A stretch of 5,902 nucleotides of DNA from NCBI GenBank assembly GCA_002346525.1, contig DDZY01000012.1, positions 1,418 to 7,319 on the forward strand. Direction: 5' to 3'. The translations under genes and the position numbers were made by a program. The notes below the pieces were generated by a model that worked only from the letters and a program-made list of their open reading frames with translations, ran no database searches and was not told the DNA's origin. Of this stretch, positions 1-5,476 are shown piece by piece. This DNA comes from Proteobacteria bacterium UBA2996. Lineage in GTDB: Bacteria > Pseudomonadota > Gammaproteobacteria > Arenicellales > UBA868. The stretch's first letter is position 1; every line of letters begins with the position of its first letter.

Positions 1-405
1 CGCTACCGCCAGAGCCGTTTTCCCTGGGAGTTCTTCGAGTCAACCGAATATGCCTCCCTCACCACTCTCGGCCACCGACTTGAGACCGAGGTCGGAAATG
101 CCATGACGGTAAAGCGGGGGCAGCGAGAACAAAATTCCGAAAGTTTTGCCAGAGCGCTTTCCTGGCTGATGTCCGAGGCAAGGCGTGGGATCAATATCCA
201 GCGGTATAAAGGCCTTGGCGAGATGAACCCGGAGCAGCTCTGGGAGACAACAATGGACGCGGAACAACGCCGCCTCTCACAGGTTCAGATTGAAGACGCG
301 GTGGGGGCCGACGAGATCTTTACCGTACTGATGGGCGAAGAGGTAGCGCCCCGGCGAGATTTCATTCAGCGAAATGCGTTCGCCGTCAGTAATCTCGATG
401 TCTAA
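1..405 (+). CDS. gyrB: DNA gyrase subunit B, C-terminal fragment (5' end outside window)
   Basis: This is the last 134 residues of the ATPase/strand-passage subunit of DNA gyrase, which with GyrA introduces negative supercoils. The frame is open from base 1, so the gene begins upstream of the window. The diagnostic TOPRIM-distal segment QRYKGLGEMNPEQLWETTMD lies at visible residues 67-86. It is followed by a GyrB-type tail (DAVGADEIFTVLMG, then RRDFIQRNA and a terminal NLDV). ParE shares the KGLGEMN block but ends differently, so GyrB is preferred. The residues before the block (about 1-65) match the less conserved insert typical of proteobacterial GyrB. The gene ends in a tandem TAA TAG stop (403-408). 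It converges on apaG with only 44 bases between stops. In many gammaproteobacteria gyrB closes a dnaA-dnaN-recF-gyrB cluster near the origin; whether that holds here cannot be seen. Confidence 0.96.
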   Translation, partial: RYRQSRFPWEFFESTEYASLTTLGHRLETEVGNAMTVKRGQREQNSESFARALSWLMSEARRGINIQRYKGLGEMNPEQLWETTMDAEQRRLSQVQIEDAVGADEIFTVLMGEEVAPRRDFIQRNAFAVSNLDV

Positions 406-449
406 TAGATAAAAAACTTATAAAAATCAATTACTTATATAGTTATCGC
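406..449. other. AT-rich convergent spacer between gyrB and apaG
   Basis: This 44-base spacer is far more AT-rich than the surrounding genes. It holds a direct repeat ACTTATA (416-422 and 433-439, 17 bases apart) and A-runs that read as T-runs on the minus strand. I see no GC-rich hairpin next to a T-tract, so no classical intrinsic terminator can be supported for either gyrB or the apaG operon. Weak bidirectional termination through the A/T runs, or Rho-dependent termination, remains possible. Confidence 0.5.
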
Positions 450-827
450 TCAGTGGAGCACTCGCGGCGCAGACAGGACAAACTGGGGAATATCGGTATC
501 GAAGGTCTCCCCGTCTTCGGCCAGCATTTTGTAAGAGCCGTGCATGGTCCCGACGGGCGTTTCTATCACGGCACCTGACGTGTAACGAAACCCCTCGCCG
601 GGCTTCAGCGTAGGCTGTTCTCCTACAACGCCTTCTCCCTCAACTTCTTCCGTTCGGTTATCTGCGTCCGTGATGATCCACCGGCGTGAGAGAAGCTTGG
701 CTGCAACGGAACCCCGGTTGACCAGGGTAATGGTGTAAGCGAAAACGTAGCGGTCTTCCTCTGGCTCCGAGTGTTCAGCCATGTAGGAAGTTTCAACCTC
801 AATGTCGATTTCGTAAGCGTTACTCAT
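450..827 (-). CDS. apaG: ApaG (Co2+/Mg2+ efflux-associated, ApaG/F-box-A fold) protein
   Basis: This complete protein has 125 residues, the same length as Escherichia coli ApaG. Hallmarks are YVFAYTITLVNRGS (27-40), LLSRRWIITDADN (45-57), GEGVVGEQPTLKPGEGFRYT (64-83), the PVGTMHGSY turn (91-99) and a C-terminal PRVLH. The family is a small cytosolic immunoglobulin-like beta fold. Its molecular role is unsettled: mutants of the Salmonella homologue corD affect Co2+ resistance and Mg2+ efflux, and eukaryotic F-box proteins carry the same domain. Its ATG shares an ATGA with the stop of apaH (824-827). No Shine-Dalgarno motif lies upstream of it, so translation is probably coupled to apaH. It is the last gene of the HTH-mlaA-apaH-apaG operon. 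In E. coli the order is the reverse (rsmA-apaG-apaH). Confidence 0.95.
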   Translation of the reverse strand: MSNAYEIDIEVETSYMAEHSEPEEDRYVFAYTITLVNRGSVAAKLLSRRWIITDADNRTEEVEGEGVVGEQPTLKPGEGFRYTSGAVIETPVGTMHGSYKMLAEDGETFDTDIPQFVLSAPRVLH

Positions 828-1660
828 TGTGCATCGATAGTGGCGTTCGGGTCACAAGGGACCGAGATGATGTTAACGTGTTCGGACTCAAGGTGTACAG
901 CGCTTAAGCGCCTCCCCCAGACGCAACCTGAGTCCAGACCCAGGTAAGGGGGTTTTTCGACGATGCCCAAAGCAGACCAGTGCCCAAAGACCACACGCGT
1001 GTCCGAAAGGCCGGGGTTATGAAAATCAAACCATGGCGAGAAACGCCATGGCGCATCCGCTATTGCGCCCTTATGTTTCAGATCAAGCCGGCCTTCGTCA
1101 TCACACAAACGCATGCGCGTGAACACATTGGTGATGAAGCGCAAGCGATCCCAACCGGATAGCTTTTTGTCCCATTGGGCCGGACCGTCCCCGTACATGT
1201 TTTCAAAAAATGGTTTGGGATCCGGCCCTGCCAGGGCGTGCGTGACCTCCTGTGCGCGGCGCAGGTTTTCCGAAAGAGACCACCAGGGATACAACCCGGC
1301 ATGAGCCATTACCCAGTTAAGGTCGGGCGAGTAGTATATAAGTTCCTGTTTTAAAAGGAAATTTATATATTCCGCCCGTTTGGCGTGCTGAAGAATGGGG
1401 GAGAGCCGGTCTTTCGGTTTGACTTGCCGCAGACCGAAGCTTGTGGCCAGTAGATGCAGGTCATGGTTACCCAAGACACAAACCGCACGTTCCTGCAGTG
1501 AGATGATGAAGTCGAGCACACCACACGGATCGGGTCCTCGGCCTACTAAATCCCCCACCAGCCAGAGTTGATCGGACCGGTCGTCGAAGCGGATTTTTTC
1601 AAGGAGCTGTGTCAGTGAATCAAGACAGCCCTGAACGTCTCCTATCGCCCAGGTTGCCAC
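824..1660 (-). CDS. apaH: Symmetrical bis(5'-nucleosyl)-tetraphosphatase (Ap4A hydrolase)
   Basis: This 278-residue calcineurin-like metallophosphoesterase cleaves Ap4A symmetrically to two ADP and also acts on related dinucleotide alarmones and Np4-capped RNA ends. The length matches E. coli ApaH (280). Metal-site motifs are all present: GDVQGC (7-12), GDLVGRGPD (36-44), GNHDLHLLA (64-72), VMAHAG (117-122) and FGHW (225-228). Family blocks KPKDRLSPIL, YGDGPAQW, RLRFITNVFTRMR and LDSGCVWG follow. I chose the GTG at 1658-1660: it gives the standard family N-terminus, xATWAIGDVQGC, and has a GAGGAG ribosome-binding site 9 bases upstream. The open frame continues to 1855, but that extra 65 residues is out-of-frame mlaA sequence with no family similarity. 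The gene starts 13 bases after mlaA ends and overlaps apaG by ATGA. Confidence 0.95.
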   Translation of the reverse strand: MATWAIGDVQGCLDSLTQLLEKIRFDDRSDQLWLVGDLVGRGPDPCGVLDFIISLQERAVCVLGNHDLHLLATSFGLRQVKPKDRLSPILQHAKRAEYINFLLKQELIYYSPDLNWVMAHAGLYPWWSLSENLRRAQEVTHALAGPDPKPFFENMYGDGPAQWDKKLSGWDRLRFITNVFTRMRLCDDEGRLDLKHKGAIADAPWRFSPWFDFHNPGLSDTRVVFGHWSALGIVEKPPYLGLDSGCVWGRRLSAVHLESEHVNIISVPCDPNATIDAQ

Positions 1661-1669
1661 GCCCAGATG

Positions 1670-1675
1670 CTCCTC
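1670..1675 (-). promoter_or_regulatory. apaH ribosome-binding site, overlapping the mlaA stop codon
   Basis: GAGGAG on the minus strand lies 9 bases before the GTG start of apaH. Its first two bases are also the last two bases of the mlaA TGA stop (1674-1676). This site decides the GTG start over the longer open frame, and it places the apaH initiation region where ribosomes finish mlaA, which favours coupled translation. Confidence 0.7.
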
Positions 1676-2435
1676 ACTCTTCCAGCAATTTCTGCTCGAA
1701 ATCTTCCGACGCCGGGGCTCGGTCAGGCTGCACACCGTCCATGATGGCGCGCCGGCGGTTCTGAAGATAGGTTTCTCTGAAAAAGAGATAGGGGTCCACC
1801 TGCATCTGAATGATCCGATCAAGATCCAGAAGGCGTGATCGGATATCGATAGCACGAACGCCGAAGCGCACTATCGTGACTGCAGTGTCGTCGGGCTCCC
1901 AAAGTGGGTCTGCAATATAGAATTCAGGCACTTTTCCGACAGCATCGCGCACGGTACTCGGGCCCAGCAGAGGCAAAACGATATAGGGCCCGGCCGGGAC
2001 GCCCCAGACCGCCATGGTTTGGCCGTAGTCTTCCTGGTGCTCGGGAAGCCCGAGCCTGGTGGCAATATCGACAAAACCGAGTATGCCAACGGTGCTGTTC
2101 AACAGAAACCGGTTGACTGTCTCCTGGGCTCTTTTGGGCTTACCCTGAAGAATGTCGTTTAGGAGTGTTGTGGGTGCGCGAAGGTTATTGAAAAAGTTGT
2201 TAACACCGTTTCTGATCTGCTGCGGGAGCACTGCCCGGTAACCGACTGCAAGCGGACGAATCAGCACTCGATCCACCGTGTCATTGAAAGTAAACATCGC
2301 TCGGTTGAAAGGCTGAAAAGGGTCCGCAGCGGTCTCGGCGACAGCACCGCCAGGGGTCGACAGCATCACCAAAGTGAGCAGGGATGCTTTAAAGAACCCG
2401 GCAAGTTTCGGGAATTTCAGCCGACCAGTCATCAT
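1674..2435 (-). CDS. mlaA: MlaA/VacJ family outer-membrane phospholipid-removal protein, non-lipoprotein form
   Basis: MlaA is the outer-membrane donut-shaped component of the Mla pathway. It extracts mislocalised phospholipids from the outer leaflet and passes them to MlaC. The 253-residue length fits the family (E. coli 251). Family signatures are DPFQPFNRAMFTFND (38-52), RPLAVGYR (60-67), NNFFNNLRAPT (79-89), VNRFLLNSTVGILGFVD (107-123), the EDYGQTMAVWGVPAGPY block (135-151) and a distal DPYLFFRETY. Residues 1-33 form a signal peptide (basic N-region, hydrophobic core about 17-27) with a signal-peptidase-I-like AVA|ET site. Unlike E. coli MlaA, which is a lipoprotein, it has no lipobox and no cysteine anywhere. 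The start ATG overlaps the stop of the upstream HTH gene (ATGA), with a good AAAGGGG site 7 bases upstream; the second codon is also ATG. No mlaFEDCB genes are in view. Confidence 0.93.
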   Translation of the reverse strand: MMTGRLKFPKLAGFFKASLLTLVMLSTPGGAVAETAADPFQPFNRAMFTFNDTVDRVLIRPLAVGYRAVLPQQIRNGVNNFFNNLRAPTTLLNDILQGKPKRAQETVNRFLLNSTVGILGFVDIATRLGLPEHQEDYGQTMAVWGVPAGPYIVLPLLGPSTVRDAVGKVPEFYIADPLWEPDDTAVTIVRFGVRAIDIRSRLLDLDRIIQMQVDPYLFFRETYLQNRRRAIMDGVQPDRAPASEDFEQKLLEE

Positions 2436-2914
2436 GGGTTTTCCCCTTTAAATGCCCGGGCCAACCCACCCAGGTATCGGGCCGCCCGCTGACCGATCGG
2501 GCGGGGCGCTTCAAGGCGGGGAGTCAGTAAACGCTGCAGGTCTTCAAGATGGCGGCTTTGGGCTTCAAATCTGGCTTTCAAGGCGTCGTATTCCTTTTCG
2601 AGTTTATGGAACGAGTTCAATCTTTCGAAAATCTCTTGAGTTTCAATACTTTTTCTATTTGGAACGTTCCGTGGCATGTCGCTGTCACCACTAGTGCGTT
2701 CAGTCTGGTTTTGACTGTCTGGCTCCCCGAAGACGCGGATGAGATCGCTGACATCAAATAGGTATCTCGGTCGCCCCCCAGGCTGATGTCTTTGAAACGG
2801 AGTGATATGGCCCCTCTTGACTCGTCTTCGAATCGTGTTGGTGGATACCCCAAAAAGCCGGCTGGCTTCCGTAATCGTGATTCGGCTGGAAGAGGGTCTG
2901 GAAGGATTTGTCAC
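2432..2914 (-). CDS. HTH (MerR/excisionase-like) DNA-binding protein with C-terminal coiled coil
   Basis: I can assign a class but not a name. With the GTG start at 2912-2914 the protein has 160 residues. A winged-helix-type HTH, ITITEASRLFGVSTNTIRRR (12-31), is followed by KRGHI and a wing rich in Arg/Gly/Pro (41-50), then DVSDLIRVFGEP (54-65). As recalled, this HTH plus [ED]-SEL-RVFGE arrangement is typical of small plasmid replication-associated DNA-binding proteins of gammaproteobacteria, which also carry a coiled coil. Here a polar linker (66-89) leads to a heptad-rich helix (about 90-131) and a basic tail. A TTG at 2936-2938 would add 8 residues but lacks a ribosome-binding site; GTG has a weak GGAAAA 6 bases upstream. 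It heads the operon, overlaps mlaA by ATGA and abuts the GGCAT sites, so autoregulation is a reasonable inference. Confidence 0.75.
   Translation of the reverse strand: MTNPSRPSSSRITITEASRLFGVSTNTIRRRVKRGHITPFQRHQPGGRPRYLFDVSDLIRVFGEPDSQNQTERTSGDSDMPRNVPNRKSIETQEIFERLNSFHKLEKEYDALKARFEAQSRHLEDLQRLLTPRLEAPRPIGQRAARYLGGLARAFKGENP
2443..2449 (-). promoter_or_regulatory. mlaA ribosome-binding site
   Basis: AAAGGGG on the minus strand lies 7 bases upstream of the first of two consecutive ATG codons (2433-2435 and 2430-2432). It sits inside the last codons of the HTH gene. It supports the first ATG and shows that mlaA has its own strong initiation signal as well as stop/start overlap. Confidence 0.6.
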
Positions 2915-2940
2915 CAGCTGTTTTCCATAAGATGACAATA

Positions 2941-2979
2941 CGGCATGTCACTTGATGCCGAGTAAAGAGATTGGCATCA
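2941..2979. promoter_or_regulatory. Putative operator: three GGCAT half-sites in the divergent intergenic region
   Basis: Between the HTH gene and the divergent exported-protein gene lie nested inverted repeats. CGGCAT (2941-2946) pairs with ATGCCG (2955-2960) across 8 bases. TGATGCC (2953-2959) pairs with GGCATCA (2973-2979) across 13 bases. The centre site is shared, giving three GGCAT units with alternating orientation. The region between the two starts is only about 75 to 100 bases, so both promoters must lie here or run into the flanking genes. I do not see a convincing -35/-10 pair on either strand. TTGGCA at 2971-2976 is the best -35-like hexamer on the plus strand, but no good -10 stands at the right distance. 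Confidence 0.45.
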
Positions 2980-3013
2980 TGGTGGCAGTATCCATTCTTC
3001 AGGTCAAGGGCCT

Positions 3014-3895
3014 GTGTACAAGGTTATCTATCCCACAACGGGTTGTCTCAGAGCGACCGGACAGGCTTTGGTGCTGGTCCTGCTGCTAGGAGCGGGAGCG
3101 GCCTTCGGGTCGGAGAAAGGTCAAGGGACTCTTAATCAGGCCCTCGAGGCAGTTGCCACCCGACAGCAGATGGCGCATCCGTTGCCGGATATCGAGCCGG
3201 GCCTAGCCGTGGAGATTCAGGATCTTGTAATGATGAACCTCGCTCCAGATTACGGTGGCGTGGCGGGGTATTGGTGGAGCGTTGCCTCTAACCAGGACAT
3301 GGTGGTTTCGTGCCTGCTTGAGAATATGTTTACCTCCAGTGGCGCTACCTTGGATACGGTACAGGGATCGGAACAGATCGTGCAGCTGGGCTGGATGCTG
3401 CGTGTACGGCCGGAGGGCATCGAGATGGTGGAGGCGGCATCCCGTTGGTACGAATACTTCTCGGAGTTGATTCCCACCGTGGTTATCCGCGACAGGCTGT
3501 TAGCGCCCGAGCAAAAAGGGGATTGGTCGGCCATGACCATGATCAACACAGGCGTACGTTATCTCGTGTTGGGGATGCCGTGGCAAATTACAAAAGAAGA
3601 GGGGGTCACACTCTTTGGCGCGCCGCTAGAAGCGTTATTGGCTGATGGCGCAGAGAAGAAACTCGCCGGGGCGTCGATCCTTTCGGCCGGCGGCAAGGGT
3701 TTAGGCAGGATCGACCAGTTACGGGAAAGATTATCTGCCAGGGGAAGACTTCTGCGAGGTTCAGATCTGGTGTGGCTGGGCCCAACCGGATCGGGCGTGC
3801 CGCTTGGGGAGACAGGACGTTTGAGTGCTGATTTCAGCACGCCACTGGGGCAACGTCGGATCGTCTTCGCGATCCGCTCTCCTGACTCGACCTAG
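3014..3895 (+). CDS. Exported protein resembling 2-keto-4-pentenoate hydratase/FAH fold, metal ligands absent
   Basis: This 293-residue protein has a signal peptide: hydrophobic core ALVLVLLLGAGAA at 18-30, likely cleavage near AFG|SE (33). The rest resembles MhpD-type hydratases by my own residue-by-residue comparison from memory. GYWWSV (85-90) matches the GxKVGLT segment, LLENMFTSSGATL (101-113) the LxxDMxxxxxxIP segment, and YLVLG (183-187) the NASxGVYVIG segment. The C-terminal GRIDQLRERLSARGRLLRGS (231-250), then DLVWLGP and VPLGETGRLSADF, matches the LAxxGExLxxGDxxLTG...GDxxxA core. The three metal-binding glutamates of MhpD fall on Ile122, Gln124 and about Val157, so hydratase catalysis is doubtful. 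The start is GTG, the first possible start after an in-frame stop, with AGGTCAAGGG just upstream. It diverges from the HTH gene and converges on tolC. Fold call is inference; exported location is fairly clear. Confidence 0.65.
   Translation: MYKVIYPTTGCLRATGQALVLVLLLGAGAAFGSEKGQGTLNQALEAVATRQQMAHPLPDIEPGLAVEIQDLVMMNLAPDYGGVAGYWWSVASNQDMVVSCLLENMFTSSGATLDTVQGSEQIVQLGWMLRVRPEGIEMVEAASRWYEYFSELIPTVVIRDRLLAPEQKGDWSAMTMINTGVRYLVLGMPWQITKEEGVTLFGAPLEALLADGAEKKLAGASILSAGGKGLGRIDQLRERLSARGRLLRGSDLVWLGPTGSGVPLGETGRLSADFSTPLGQRRIVFAIRSPDST
3857..3876. other. GC-rich inverted repeat at the convergent 3' junction
   Basis: CGGATCG (3857-3863) and CGATCCG (3870-3876) form a perfect 7-bp stem around TCTTCG. 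An extra T-G wobble would close a four-base loop in the plus-strand RNA. It lies inside the last codons of the exported-protein gene and about 15 bases beyond the tolC stop on the other strand. No T-run follows on either strand, so it is not a textbook intrinsic terminator. It could stabilise the tolC mRNA 3' end or assist Rho-dependent termination. Confidence 0.4.
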
Positions 3896-5460
3896 CCCGC
3901 GTCCCCAAGAAGCGCATTTACCCGTTGGATATCTTCTTCATCCAGGCTGCCGGCTAAATCCTCCAGTTCGAGCATCTGACGAATGTAATCATAACGGGCT
4001 TTGAGGTAATCACGCTCCGCCCTAAAAAGGTCTCGTTGGGCGTCAAGCACCGCAATATTCGTGGTCAGCCCGGCAGCAAAACTCTCCTCTTTCGCAACGA
4101 GCGCATTTTCACCGGCGCGAACGGCCTCATTAAGCGCAGCGATGCCGCGTAACTGGCTTTTGATTCCAAGGAAAGTCTGCCGGGTATCCCGCCGGATTTC
4201 CCGGGTGGCCGCCTCATGATCGTATCGGGCCGCGTTGAGGTTTTCCGCCGCCTGCCGGACGCGAGAATCCACCAGACCGCCCTGGTAAAAAGGAATGTCG
4301 ACCAAAAACAGCACGCGTGCGCTTGAGTCGGCGCCGGTAAAGGTATCGGAGTAATTTCCTGACAGCCTTAACCCCAGGGTCGGCAGGCGCTGGGCTTTTT
4401 GCCGATCGATCTCTAGGTCGGAAAGCGAGATACCGAGAGACTTTACTTTCAGGCTGAGATTGTTTTCCAGGGCCTCGGCGACCCAGGCCTCGCTGTCATC
4501 CGGCAGAGGCGGGCCGAGCGTGACGGAATCGGGCAGTGTCTTCAACTGACCGACATCCTGTCCAACCAGCGCGATCAGGGTCTGGCGGGAATCATCCAGA
4601 AGTTTTTCAGCTTCAATCGTGTCGGCAACCGCCTGCTCGAACCGGGCACGGGCGTCAAACAGATCGGTTCGGGTCCCCAGACCGACCTCCAGGCGCTCCT
4701 GCGCCAGTTCCAGTTGGCGGCTGATCGCTCGCTCGTTTCTGCGGGACAGTTCGACATTATCTCGGGCTGCCAGCACGGAGAAATAAACCTTAACCACGCG
4801 CGTGACAAGATCTGCCGAGGCAATCGCAAATTCGAGTTCGGCCTGGTCAACCTGTTTTCCGGCCTGGCTGACGGCGATGCGGTTGCCTTTGTTGTAAAGC
4901 GACTGGGAGAGCGCGATGGAAGCGTGGGTTGCCCCTGCCGTATCAGATGTGCCCTCGGTATGGCTGCCAGTGGCACTTAACTGAGGCCGCAGCGCTGATT
5001 TCGATTGCGGTACAACCTCAAGCGCCGCCTGATAACGATAGGTTTGGGCGGCAAAGATAGGGTCCTGTGCCTTTGCCAACTGATATATCGAGAGCAGGTC
5101 GGATTTTTGGTCTTTGGCGTCTGGATTGGTGATCTGAGCGGTATCGGCTGGAGTCACGCTGTCGTTTTCCTCAGCGGCTGTTGCCGGTTCCGGCACCACA
5201 TCTTGTGCTGGTTGTTCGGGCACGCTGCCTGAGGCCGTCACGGTCAGCACCTGACCCGGATAAATCAGCGAATCGGCGCTAAGGCCATTGGCCTCCAGCA
5301 AGACCGTGCAACTCATACTAAACTTCTGTGCAATTTCGCAGGGCGTGTCACCGGCCTGTACGGTGTAGACCAGATCCTCTGATCCACCTGCCCTGCCGGC
5401 GATAAGCACCAGCCCAATTGAGACAACAATCGGCAACCCTCGTCCCGTGATGACGTTCAT
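3892..5460 (-). CDS. tolC: TolC-family outer-membrane channel protein with N-terminal LysM domain
   Basis: This is the outer-membrane exit duct for tripartite efflux pumps and type I secretion, 522 residues. Residues 1-27 are a signal peptide. A LysM peptidoglycan-binding domain follows at about 31-75: YTVQAGDTPCEIAQKF (32-47), then LLEANGL and YPGQVLTV. A Pro/Ala/Glu/Asp-rich linker spans 76-119. The TolC/OEP fold starts at DLLSIYQLAKAQDP (121-134), with two structural repeats. Visible hallmarks are QSLYNKGNRIAV (187-198), VGLGTRTDLFDARARFEQA (259-277), PFYQGGLVDSRVRQAA (390-405), AGLTTNIAVLDAQRDLFRAE (463-482) and a terminal LDEEDIQRVNALL (506-518). Most TolC proteins have about 430-495 residues and no LysM; the extra length here is the LysM plus linker. 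The gene starts 16 bases after the PIMT-family gene, with only a weak GA-rich ribosome site, suggesting an operon. Which pump it serves cannot be told. Confidence 0.93.
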   Translation of the reverse strand: MNVITGRGLPIVVSIGLVLIAGRAGGSEDLVYTVQAGDTPCEIAQKFSMSCTVLLEANGLSADSLIYPGQVLTVTASGSVPEQPAQDVVPEPATAAEENDSVTPADTAQITNPDAKDQKSDLLSIYQLAKAQDPIFAAQTYRYQAALEVVPQSKSALRPQLSATGSHTEGTSDTAGATHASIALSQSLYNKGNRIAVSQAGKQVDQAELEFAIASADLVTRVVKVYFSVLAARDNVELSRRNERAISRQLELAQERLEVGLGTRTDLFDARARFEQAVADTIEAEKLLDDSRQTLIALVGQDVGQLKTLPDSVTLGPPLPDDSEAWVAEALENNLSLKVKSLGISLSDLEIDRQKAQRLPTLGLRLSGNYSDTFTGADSSARVLFLVDIPFYQGGLVDSRVRQAAENLNAARYDHEAATREIRRDTRQTFLGIKSQLRGIAALNEAVRAGENALVAKEESFAAGLTTNIAVLDAQRDLFRAERDYLKARYDYIRQMLELEDLAGSLDEEDIQRVNALLGDAG

Positions 5461-5476
5461 TTCTTTTCGCCGAAAT

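Noticed and set aside
406..449. Intrinsic terminator between gyrB and apaG
   Set aside because: A/T runs are present but no stable GC-rich stem precedes them on either strand.
1661..1855. 65-residue N-terminal extension of the apaH frame
   Set aside because: It overlaps the mlaA 3' end in another frame, shows no ApaH-family similarity, and a GTG with a good ribosome-binding site gives the normal ApaH length.
2661..2680. Perfect 10-bp palindrome GGAACGTTCC followed by a second GGCATGTC
   Set aside because: It lies in the HTH coding sequence, and a single short palindrome or octamer match of this kind is readily expected by chance; noted only because GGCATGTC also occurs in the operator candidate.
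3250..3549. Open frame of 99 codons on the minus strand
   Set aside because: It lies wholly inside the exported-protein gene on the opposite strand and shows no domain or plausible start region.
4575..4976. 133-codon minus-strand open frame within tolC
   Set aside because: It is an out-of-frame shadow of the TolC coding region with low-complexity Arg/Pro/Ser content.
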